Below, in pieces: positions 20,619 through 27,590 of a DNA stretch of 64,000 nt (positions within the stretch are counted from its first letter, which is position 1; each line of letters opens with the position of its first letter). The position numbers and the translations under genes were made by a program. The notes under the pieces were generated by a model. That model was not told where the DNA came from and made no database searches. It was given only the letters and a program-made list of their open reading frames with translations. The stretch lies in NCBI RefSeq assembly GCF_023822045.1, contig NZ_CP084712.1:2542001-2606000 (forward strand), written 5' to 3'. The stretch is from Sphingopyxis sp. USTB-05. GTDB lineage: Bacteria > Pseudomonadota > Alphaproteobacteria > Sphingomonadales > Sphingomonadaceae.

Positions 20619-21419
20619 ATGACGACCTCTCCCAGCGCGCTCGACGCGCTGCTCTCCACGCTGCGCACCGAAGAGGGCGTGGCCAAGGCACATATCGACG
20701 AAGGCTGGATGCAGGGCCGCACCGCCTATGGCGGCATCAGTTCGGCGGTGGCGCTTGCGGGGACGATGGCGCTTCACCCGACCGAGACCCCGCTGCGCTA
20801 TGCGCAGATCAGCTTCGTGGGTCCCGTCGGCGGCGATTGCACCATCGAAACGCGCGTGCTGCGCCAGTCGAAATCGAGCCTGTTCATCGACGCCGGCGTG
20901 TCGAGCGATCAGGGTTTCGGTACCGCCGCGGTCTTCGCCTTTTCGGGCGACCGTAACAGCCATCTCGACCACGACCGGTTGGCGATTCCAGATGCCCCCG
21001 ATCCCGAAACACTGGCACCGGTGCCCGAGCATCATGCGCGACCGCCCTTCACGCGCCATTTCGACATGCGGCCGACCACTGGCCCGCGTTTCGGTTGGAA
21101 AAGTGACGTTGGCGAATATCTGACGTGGGTCCGCTTCGTCGAGGAACCGGCGTGCCACCCCGCGGTCGCGCTGCTGGCGATGGGTGACGCGCTGCCCCCC
21201 GCCGCAATGGCTCTATTCAGCCAGTTCGGGCCGATCAGCTCGATGAACTGGACGGTCAATATGCTCACCGGCACGCCGGCAACCGACGACGGCTGGTGGC
21301 TGCTTTCGGCGAAGACCGGCTATGCGCGCCACGGCCTGTCGGTACAGGACATGATGCTGTGGAACCGCGCCGGCGAGCCAGTGCTGAGCGGTAGCCAGGC
21401 GATCGCGATTTACGCCTGA
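20619..21419 (+). CDS. Acyl-CoA thioesterase-like hotdog protein
   Basis: A 266-residue double-hotdog protein of the TesB-like/4HBT_3 thioesterase group. The first hotdog has MQGRTAYGGISSAVALAG and the second DWTVNML-like SMNWTVNMLTG and a closing SGSQAIAIYA. It probably hydrolyses an acyl-CoA thioester in the cytoplasm. It lies seven bases after the saccharopine dehydrogenase-like gene, so the two are likely co-transcribed. Catalytic residues cannot be fixed without a structure, and the substrate is unknown. Confidence 0.82.
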   Translation: MTTSPSALDALLSTLRTEEGVAKAHIDEGWMQGRTAYGGISSAVALAGTMALHPTETPLRYAQISFVGPVGGDCTIETRVLRQSKSSLFIDAGVSSDQGFGTAAVFAFSGDRNSHLDHDRLAIPDAPDPETLAPVPEHHARPPFTRHFDMRPTTGPRFGWKSDVGEYLTWVRFVEEPACHPAVALLAMGDALPPAAMALFSQFGPISSMNWTVNMLTGTPATDDGWWLLSAKTGYARHGLSVQDMMLWNRAGEPVLSGSQAIAIYA

Positions 21420-21450
21420 TATTGGGCGAAAGCTTGCCTTTATACTTCTT

Positions 21451-21542
21451 CGTCACCCCGGACTTGATCCGGGGTCCCGCTTGATGTCCAAGTCAGCCGA
21501 TGTCTTCAAAAAGCGGGATTCCGGATCAAGTCCGGGATGACG
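21451..21542. repeat. Palindromic intergenic repeat, family 1
   Basis: A second full copy of the CCGGACTTGATCCGG family, with inverted arms starting CGTCACCCCGG and ending CAAGTCCGGGATGACG around a spacer of about 45 bases. It lies between the convergent thioesterase and sensor-kinase genes. Confidence 0.85.
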
Positions 21543-21586
21543 GAAGTGGAGTGACGGAACATCCGCTTCCCCAACCCGCAGCGGAT

Positions 21587-22933
21587 CTACGCTTGAACCG
21601 GCAGGTCGATGATCGCGTCGAGACCGCGGCCCACCCGGTTGCGGAGCGTCAGTCCGCCGCCCTCGCCTTCCGCGATATCGCGCGCGATCGAAAGGCCGAG
21701 CCCGGCGCCGCCGGTCGCGCGGTTGCGTGACTGTTCGCCGCGCGCGAAAGGTTCGACCAATGTCCGGATCTGTTCCTCGGTGAGGCCGGGGCCGTCGTCG
21801 GAGATGACGATCTGCGCGCGGCCGGTCTGGTTGCGCACCGAAAGCCGCGCGCGGATGCCATAGGCAACGGCATTGTCGGTCAGGTTGCGCAGCGCGCGCT
21901 TGAGCAGCATCGGCCGCGCCAGAACATTGGCGTCGGCGATGTCGTCCATCGCGACATCCTTGCCGCGTTCCTGGTAATCGGCCACCAGTTCGCCGACGAG
22001 TTCACGCAAGGGTATGCGTTCCTGCGCTTCGGTGCCCGCACCCGATCGCGCGAGCGCCAATATGTCGCTCAGCATAGCGGTCATTTCCTCGATGCTCGCG
22101 ATCATCTTGTCGCGCAGCGCATCGTCGTCGACCTGTTCAACACGCACGCGCAAACTGGCAAGCGGCGTGCGCAAATCGTGGCCGACGGCACCGAGCATCC
22201 TGTCCTTGTCCGACAGCATCGTCGTGATCCGGCCGCGATAGGCGTTAAACGCGCCGATCAGGTCGCGGACGTCCGATGGCCCCTCTTCTTCGAGGGGCTC
22301 GGCATCGCGCAGCGCCGGGTTGGCCCGCGCCGCGCGCGTCAGGTCGCGCAGCGGGCGGGCGGCCCGCCAGGCGATAAACATGATCGGGACGAGCAGCAGC
22401 AGATAAAGCGATAACGTCTGCCAGACGAGGAAGCCCTGCAACCGGTTCCCGCCCGCAGCAATACGCGAGCGGACGGCGAAATAGCGGCCATCGACCTTTG
22501 CGACGACAATGACGGCACGATCGGGAAATTCGGGTCGCCGAAGCCGCTGGCGTTCGCGCGGCGGAAGCGCCCAAGCGTCCACCGATTCAACCTGAATATT
22601 CGTCTCGTCCAAAAGCCCGCTGACATATTTTGCAAGGTCGGGCAGCCGGACCGCACCGACAGGCACCGGCGGAGCTGTATCCGAAATTACGAGTTTTTGT
22701 GCGCGCTCGCGCGCTTCCGCATCATTCTGCGGGCGCCTGAAATCGCCGCGTCTGTCACGCTCGATCGCGTCGATCACGCGCGCGACCGCCATGCCACCGC
22801 CATGCGCCAGCGCCTGTTGCTTCATCCCGCGCGACAACAGGACGAAATTGATCGCCTGCGCGACGAACAGCATCACCGCGACGGCAAAGACAAGCTGGCC
22901 GATCAGGCTTTTGGGCCACAGGCGCAATTTCAT
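21587..22933 (-). CDS. EnvZ-type sensor histidine kinase
   Basis: A 448-residue membrane kinase. TM1 lies near SLIGQLVFAVAVMLFVAQAINFVLL, a periplasmic region of about 130 residues follows, and TM2 is LSLYLLLLVPIMFIAW. Then come a HAMP-like linker, a HisKA domain with the phosphoacceptor in AVGHDLRTPLASL (His252) and an HATPase_c domain (DNAVAYGIRARL, ISDDGPGL, GGAGLGLSIARDI). The start at 22933 is fixed by the four-base ATGA overlap with the end of the response-regulator gene; further in-frame codons upstream lie inside that gene. The signal is unknown. Confidence 0.93.
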   Translation of the reverse strand: MKLRLWPKSLIGQLVFAVAVMLFVAQAINFVLLSRGMKQQALAHGGGMAVARVIDAIERDRRGDFRRPQNDAEARERAQKLVISDTAPPVPVGAVRLPDLAKYVSGLLDETNIQVESVDAWALPPRERQRLRRPEFPDRAVIVVAKVDGRYFAVRSRIAAGGNRLQGFLVWQTLSLYLLLLVPIMFIAWRAARPLRDLTRAARANPALRDAEPLEEEGPSDVRDLIGAFNAYRGRITTMLSDKDRMLGAVGHDLRTPLASLRVRVEQVDDDALRDKMIASIEEMTAMLSDILALARSGAGTEAQERIPLRELVGELVADYQERGKDVAMDDIADANVLARPMLLKRALRNLTDNAVAYGIRARLSVRNQTGRAQIVISDDGPGLTEEQIRTLVEPFARGEQSRNRATGGAGLGLSIARDIAEGEGGGLTLRNRVGRGLDAIIDLPVQA

Positions 22934-23664
22934 GTCGTGGGCCCCATGCGCTTCACTTCGCACGCGAGCGTATAGCCCCCGCCCCACACTGTCTTGACGA
23001 GCTGGGGATGCGCAGGGTCGACCTCGATCTTTTTGCGCAGGCGGCTGACGAGATTGTCGATCGCGCGGTCGAAGATATCGGCCTCGCGCCCGCGCACCAT
23101 GTCGAGCAGCCGGTCGCGGCTCATCACCTGTCGCGGATGGCGCACCAGCGCGTGAAGCAGATGATATTCGCCCGACGACAGCGCAACCTCATTGCCTTCG
23201 CCGTCGACCAGCACGCGCTCGACTTCGCGCAGCACCCAGTCGCCAAAGGCATAATAGGTACCGCCAGGATCGAGCGCACGGCCACCCTGCTGCGTGCGGC
23301 GCAGCACGGTGCGGATGCGGGCGACAAGTTCGCGCGGGTTGAAGGGTTTGACGACATAGTCGTCGGCGCCGATCTCCAGCCCGATAATACGCTCGGTATC
23401 CTCGGCGCGCGCCGTGAGCAGGATGACGGGAATGCTGCTCGTCTCGCGCAAATGGCGCGTCAGCGACAGGCCGTCTTCGCCCGGCATCATGATATCGCTG
23501 ACGACCAGATCGATGCCTTGCGCACGCAGTACCGAGCGCGCCTCGGCGGCGCTCGCCGCGTCGGTCACGGCAAAGCCCTGCGCGGTCAGATATTCGCCCA
23601 GCGGTTCGCGGATCGAAGGCTCGTCGTCGATCAGCAGGATGCGGGGCGTGTCGCTGTCGGTCAT
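22930..23664 (-). CDS. OmpR family response regulator
   Basis: A 244-residue regulator with a receiver domain (LLIDDEPSIREPL, phosphoacceptor Asp57 in VVSDIMMPGEDG, Lys in YVVKPFNPREL) and a C-terminal winged helix (LSSGEYHLLHALVRHPRQVMSRDRLL, ending VWGGGYTLACEV). It overlaps the kinase gene by four bases and is its cognate partner. The upstream EF-hand gene is on the same strand 154 bases away, and may be in the same unit or a target. Confidence 0.95.
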   Translation of the reverse strand: MTDSDTPRILLIDDEPSIREPLGEYLTAQGFAVTDAASAAEARSVLRAQGIDLVVSDIMMPGEDGLSLTRHLRETSSIPVILLTARAEDTERIIGLEIGADDYVVKPFNPRELVARIRTVLRRTQQGGRALDPGGTYYAFGDWVLREVERVLVDGEGNEVALSSGEYHLLHALVRHPRQVMSRDRLLDMVRGREADIFDRAIDNLVSRLRKKIEVDPAHPQLVKTVWGGGYTLACEVKRMGPTT

Positions 23665-23818
23665 CGGGTTTCCGTTAAAAAGATGCCAGTTCGAGAGATG
23701 CTAGTTCGCCCACCGGCCGCGGGGACCGATGGGCGATAGCTGGCAGGGACCGGCAACAAAGGCAATGCCGGGAGGGGAGGAAGGCCTGCGTCTTGCCGCG
23801 CAGCCCCTGCCAAATGGC

Positions 23819-24406
23819 TTATGGGTTGACGGGAGCAGCCGGAGCCGCGCCGCCGCGCTTGGCACGCCATGCACCGCGCTGGGCCTTGCGTTCCTCGGGC
23901 GTGACCTGACCGTCCTTGTTCGCATCGGCCGCGTCGAAGCGCGCGAGCGCCGCGGTCTGGAACTCGGCCTGGCTGATCGCCTTGTCGCCGTCGCTATCCG
24001 CCTTGCCCATCATCATGCCGTGGTGGCCGCCGCGTTTGCCATGATGGCCGCGCATACCACCGCGCTTGCCCTCGCCGCCCTCGGCGCGCTTGTCGCCGCG
24101 CTCGGCGCGTTTTGCCGCACGGTCGGCGCCATGCTGGTCCCACTCGGCCTTGCTGATGCTGCCGTTGCCGTCGGCATCGAGGCTGGCGAAACGCTTCGCC
24201 TGCATTTCGGCATGCCGTGCGGCGCGGTCGGCGGCGTCAAGCTTGCCGTCTTTGTTGACGTCCATCTTGGCGAACATCTCCGCTGCCCGGGTTTGCACAT
24301 CGGCCCGGGTTTGGACGGCATCGCGGTCACCGTCGCCGGGCGCCGCAAGAACGGGCACGGCGACCAGCGCGGCACCCAGCGTCAAAAGAGAGAATTTCTT
24401 GATCAC
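23819..24406 (-). CDS. Secreted EF-hand protein with four calcium-binding loops
   Basis: A 195-residue exported protein with signal peptide MIKKFSLLTLGAALVAVPVLA. Four EF-hand loops are readable: DVNKDGKLDAAD (49-60), DADGNGSISKAE (77-88), DSDGDKAISQAE (137-148) and DANKDGQVTPEE (161-172). Loops 1, 2 and 4 keep Asp or Asn at positions 1, 3 and 5. The linker between pairs (about 100-134) is Gly/His/Lys-rich (GHHGKRGGHHGMMM) and might bind metal itself. Likely a periplasmic Ca2+-binding protein. The same-strand two-component genes downstream suggest, but do not prove, a shared envelope-stress role. Confidence 0.9.
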   Translation of the reverse strand: MIKKFSLLTLGAALVAVPVLAAPGDGDRDAVQTRADVQTRAAEMFAKMDVNKDGKLDAADRAARHAEMQAKRFASLDADGNGSISKAEWDQHGADRAAKRAERGDKRAEGGEGKRGGMRGHHGKRGGHHGMMMGKADSDGDKAISQAEFQTAALARFDAADANKDGQVTPEERKAQRGAWRAKRGGAAPAAPVNP

Positions 24407-24539
24407 GTAACGAACTCCTTCGAGGGAGCGCCAAGGAGAGGTCGGCGTCCCGATGAAAGCGTTCTAGGCACGATTTGTCCCAGCCTGTTGCCGGATAGGC
24501 GAAAAATTGTCGCAAATTGTCGCAGAAACGATGCTCGGT

Positions 24540-25487
24540 TCATTTCGCAGCAAGCGGCGCAGGCAACAAATAGGTCAGGCCCTTGGTAAAACCCCGCGGC
24601 GCCACCGATACATGGTCCTCATCATTCAGTACGTCAGCCCGGATCTGCAGTCCCGGATAGCCGCGCCGTTTCAGCGTTGCGACCAGCGCCTCGCTATCGC
24701 CGACCATATCCATCGTCTTGTTGAAGCGGGGATCGCCTTCTCGAACCGCCTCATATTCGCCGGTATAGATATAGACCTTCGCCGCAAGGTCGCGATGCGC
24801 CACCGCATAGGCCGTCTCGGCCGCAAACATGTGCCGTTTGTCGTACCATAGCGAGGGGCTTCCGAGGATGTAGCCGTCGAACATCGCGGGATCGGTGAAC
24901 AATATCTGCGTCCCGAGCAAGGCGCCGTAGGAATGGCCGAGGAACAGCTTTTGCCGGGGATCCGTCCGATAGCGACCGGCGATGAAGGGAAGGACATGAT
25001 CGCGCAAATAGCGCTGATAGGCGCCGCCTCCGCCATGCACCGTATCGGCGGGAGCGTCGCTCGGCCCGCGGGCAGTCGGTGTATAGTCGCGCCGCCGACT
25101 TTGAACCGGATCGTCGCCCTTGGCATAGGACAGGCCGACGAGGATGAAATCCTGCACTTTCGGCCCTTCGACGTTCAACCGCCGCGCAATCTGCCGCACC
25201 ACCGGAAAGGCATAGTCGGCGTCGGTGACATAGAGCACCGGATAGATGCGCTGAGGTTCCTTGGCGTAAGAAGGCGGCACGCTGACAAAGACCTGATAGT
25301 CGCGGCCCGATGCCGGATCGGGCACGTCCCAAACCTCGCTGCCCAGCAGGGCGTAGGGCTTTCCATGCCCTTCCTGAGCGGCCTGCGCCGCGATTGCCGA
25401 ACCATTGTCATGTCCCGGCGCCGCGCCGCTACATCCCAAAAGCAGCGCCACGCCAAAGGCGCCCGCTGCTCGATATCCCTTTGCCAT
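24540..25487 (-). CDS. Lipoprotein esterase of the IroE/BesA (alpha/beta-hydrolase) type
   Basis: A 315-residue predicted lipoprotein with lipobox GVALLLGC (Cys19). The hydrolase domain has the nucleophile in LFLGHSYGALLG, an Asp candidate in the C-terminal third and the His in DEDHVSV. The fold matches the putative esterase family that includes ferri-bacillibactin and enterobactin esterases (PVLYVTDADYAFPVV, GGAYQRYLRDHVLPFI). The substrate is not certain; no siderophore genes are nearby. The start at 25487 gives a proper lipoprotein signal, whereas in-frame codons further upstream cross the candidate small-RNA region and look non-coding. Confidence 0.83.
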   Translation of the reverse strand: MAKGYRAAGAFGVALLLGCSGAAPGHDNGSAIAAQAAQEGHGKPYALLGSEVWDVPDPASGRDYQVFVSVPPSYAKEPQRIYPVLYVTDADYAFPVVRQIARRLNVEGPKVQDFILVGLSYAKGDDPVQSRRRDYTPTARGPSDAPADTVHGGGGAYQRYLRDHVLPFIAGRYRTDPRQKLFLGHSYGALLGTQILFTDPAMFDGYILGSPSLWYDKRHMFAAETAYAVAHRDLAAKVYIYTGEYEAVREGDPRFNKTMDMVGDSEALVATLKRRGYPGLQIRADVLNDEDHVSVAPRGFTKGLTYLLPAPLAAK

Positions 25488-25681
25488 TGTTTCCGAATCC
25501 CCCCCGTCTGTCCCTTGGCCGTGCCAATCCGCAATCGCATAACGGCTGGCAATGGAGCGGTGCGGACGACCGGCCCAGCCGTTCATACGCCGGGGCGGAG
25601 CGATGGAGAGCAGCGAGAAGAGAACCCGGCGCATTTTAGAAGCGCGGCGTCCGCGCCGCCTGTCCGGCCCGGAAACAGGTA

Positions 25682-25768
25682 AGCCCCGTCGCATTTCTGC
25701 GGCGGGGCTCCCTAGACTTCGTCCGAAGACAGAAGTCAAATTCTACTCTTTCTTTCGATCAAGCAGAT
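25682..25768 (-). ncRNA. Candidate EcfG-dependent small RNA
   Basis: A non-coding transcript of about 87 bases is predicted on the minus strand behind a perfect GGAAC-N16-CGTT promoter (25775-25799). It would hold a hairpin at 25737-25715 whose stem GACTTC/GAAGTC plus GTC/GAC closes a C(UUCG)G tetraloop. A G+C-rich hairpin follows at 25709-25682 (AGCCCCGCCGC and GCGACGGGGCT) and then a weak T-rich tail (TTACCTGTTT), fitting an intrinsic terminator. No credible reading frame is present. Bases 25488-25681, up to the esterase start, show nothing else. An alternative is that the second hairpin merely terminates the DUF1328 transcript. Confidence 0.55.
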
Positions 25769-25774
25769 AGATGA

Positions 25775-25799
25775 AACGCGGCAGGTCCCGGAAGGTTCC
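25775..25799 (-). promoter_or_regulatory. EcfG-type (general stress sigma) promoter
   Basis: On the minus strand GGAAC (25799-25795), a 16-base spacer and CGTT (25778-25775) match the alphaproteobacterial EcfG consensus exactly. It points away from DUF1328, 18 bases past that gene's stop codon, and towards the hairpin-rich non-coding stretch. Confidence 0.65.
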
Positions 25800-25816
25800 C
25801 GCCGCGCCGATATTTT

Positions 25817-25990
25817 TTAGGTTATCTTACGCGCGGCAGCCGACCCAAGGATCAGGAACAGCACGACGAGAGCCAGGCCGACGAAAAACAGGATTTTCGC
25901 AATGCCGGCGGCCGCGCCAGCAACGCCGCCAAAGCCGAGCACCGCGGCAAGCAGCGCGATCACGGCGAAAATCAAAGCCCATTTGAACAT
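25817..25990 (-). CDS. DUF1328 family small membrane protein
   Basis: A 57-residue protein, almost all membrane-embedded: [22 protein letters not shown] and a second helix [16 protein letters not shown], joined by a small-residue turn. Length and pattern match DUF1328 (YtjA-like) proteins, which have no known biochemical role. AGGAG lies ten bases before the ATG at 25990. An EcfG-type promoter about 110 bases upstream suggests expression in the general stress response. Confidence 0.9.
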   Translation of the reverse strand: MFKWALIFAVIALLAAVLGFGGVAGAAAGIAKILFFVGLALVVLFLILGSAAARKIT

Positions 25991-26101
25991 CTGACGTCTC
26001 CTTGCATTTGCGCACGACACCAGCTTCGAAAGCGCGTCACTTTCGAGGGGGAAACGGCCGGTCGCCGCGCCGCAAATCTCCGATTGTTGATACGAAGGCA
26101 T

Positions 26102-26126
26102 AACGACGCCAGCGCATGAAAGTTCC
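26102..26126 (-). promoter_or_regulatory. EcfG-type promoter of the DUF1328 gene
   Basis: GGAAC (26126-26122), a 16-base spacer and CGTT (26105-26102) on the minus strand match the EcfG consensus exactly. The predicted start site gives a 5' leader of about 105 bases before the DUF1328 ATG. Confidence 0.68.
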
Positions 26127-26200
26127 TGTGTCCCGGCAGATAGCCCCTTGCCTATCCTGCCGACCACGCGTTTATGCGCGCATCGATCTGGGGAGGTTTC

Positions 26201-26704
26201 ATGCGCATTTCATCGCTCAACCGGGTGCTCGCCGCTGCAGCACTGACGCTTTGCATTCCGGCTTTGGCCGGTGCCCAGCAAGGCGACGCGGCGCCGACGC
26301 AAGGTGTGGCATATCTGAACAAACAAATGACCGCGCTCGCCGAGCGGAACGGCGCCGATGGCTGGCGCGTCACACCAAGCGGGCTGCGCTGGCGCCGCAT
26401 CGCGGGCGACGGCAGCGGCGCGCGCCCCGGCCCGACCGATCAAGTCACCGTCCATTATGTCGGCACATTCGCCGATGGCCGCGAATTCGACAGTTCGGTG
26501 CGCCGCGGCGAGCCGACGACCTTTCCGCTGAACCGCGTAATCGACGGCTGGCAGGAAGGCGTCGCGCTGATGGGAGTCGGCGACAAGGTGGAACTCGCGA
26601 TCCCGTGGCAGCTCGCTTATGGCCCCGTCGGCAAGGGGCCGATCCCGGGCGGCGCCACCCTGCTGTTCACGGTCGAATTGCTCGGCATCGAGCCTGCCCG
26701 CTGA
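26201..26704 (+). CDS. Exported FKBP-type peptidyl-prolyl cis-trans isomerase
   Basis: A 167-residue protein with signal peptide [25 protein letters not shown], a short helical linker and one FKBP domain (about residues 65-165). Hallmarks are [40 protein letters not shown] and [24 protein letters not shown]. It catalyses proline isomerisation during folding of envelope proteins. GGGGAGG at 26189-26196 fixes the ATG at 26201; an ATG at 26174 would lack the signal start. It is monocistronic and converges on the Rap1a-like gene. Confidence 0.93.
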   Translation: MRISSLNRVLAAAALTLCIPALAGAQQGDAAPTQGVAYLNKQMTALAERNGADGWRVTPSGLRWRRIAGDGSGARPGPTDQVTVHYVGTFADGREFDSSVRRGEPTTFPLNRVIDGWQEGVALMGVGDKVELAIPWQLAYGPVGKGPIPGGATLLFTVELLGIEPAR

Positions 26705-26729
26705 CATCGGCGGGAGACCGGCGGAGCGC

Positions 26730-26766
26730 GACGGGACCTGACCGGAATTTTCCGGTCGCGCCCGTC
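26730..26766. terminator. Bidirectional hairpin between convergent genes
   Basis: An inner palindrome GACCGGAATTTTCCGGTC (26740-26757) is nested in outer arms GACGGG (26730-26735) and CCCGTC (26761-26766). It sits exactly between the ends of the FKBP and Rap1a-like genes. No long T-run follows, so termination is an inference from position and stem strength. Confidence 0.5.
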
Positions 26767-27181
26767 ATTGTGACTTGGATGTCGACATGAACACTTCGCC
26801 GGTGGCCGGGTCCACCGAAAGTTTCGGCGAGCTTTTGCAGGGGTAGGACGCGTTCATCGCGATCAGAAACAGCATGTGCGTGGACACTTGCCGGATTTGC
26901 GGATGCTCGCGAAGATATTTGTGGAACACGTCCCTGTTCTGTTCATAGGTCGCGCCCGGCGGCAGGCAATAGACCGCCTGTTCGGCGGACTTGTCTGCGT
27001 TCATCACAGGCGCATCGGCCATGCCCATGAAATATCCGATGCAGGCGCTATAGTCCTTCGCGCTTGCTACACACTGATTATAATAGGAATTCCCGCCCGC
27101 GAGGCTTTCGCGCGGTTGAAAGGCCGCGCCGTCGGCCGGAGTCAGCGCCGCCAGCAGCGCCAGAGCAACCAATTGCTTCAT
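26765..27181 (-). CDS. Rap1a/Tai-like periplasmic protein
   Basis: A 138-residue exported protein with signal peptide MKQLVALALLAALTPADGAA. The mature part matches the Rap1a/Tai immunity-protein pattern: four cysteines in NQCVAS, SACIGYFMGM, VYCLPPG and YPCKSS. The helix after YCLPPGATYEQNRDVFHKYL runs into HPQIRQVSTHMLFLIAMNASYPC. Rap1a/Tai proteins neutralise cell-wall amidase effectors of type VI secretion in gammaproteobacteria. No effector or secretion gene is nearby, so here it may be an orphan immunity gene or a domesticated envelope protein. Confidence 0.72.
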   Translation of the reverse strand: MKQLVALALLAALTPADGAAFQPRESLAGGNSYYNQCVASAKDYSACIGYFMGMADAPVMNADKSAEQAVYCLPPGATYEQNRDVFHKYLREHPQIRQVSTHMLFLIAMNASYPCKSSPKLSVDPATGEVFMSTSKSQ

Positions 27182-27330
27182 TCGCCCTCCCCGGGTCTGT
27201 CCTGTGGCATATTCTATACCCTAAGTACCCGACGGCCTAATGATATGCGACAGGCTGCATCGAGCGGGATATCGCCTGAACGCGAACGCCGGACGAAGGC
27301 GCAGGGCCGACTATATGAGATTTCGGAAGT

Positions 27331-27348
27331 TGGAGCGGGTAGCGGGAA
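27331..27348. repeat. Distal attachment-site repeat
   Basis: TGGAGCGGGTAGCGGGAA repeats the 3' end of the tRNA-Gly gene (CCA end, acceptor strand and part of the T arm) without the rest of the tRNA. This is the expected second attachment site of an element integrated into that tRNA. Confidence 0.85.
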
Positions 27349-27590
27349 ACCCAAGTCTAAGGCCATGATTTGAAATGGAAAAAAATTATCCATTCCTGAT
27401 CAAATTCAGGCCCCCGTTGCAGCCCCTCTCCCAATTTTTGACTTGGGTTCGACCCTGAAACAGGGAATCTGATATCTCTTAAACACCACCGAGTTCTTCT
27501 GGGCAAGGCCTCAAGCGACATGCCGCAACGATACGTTGTTCGCTTGTCAGCGTTCCAGCTAAGCGATGGCACCAAGCGTTCAAGTTTACG

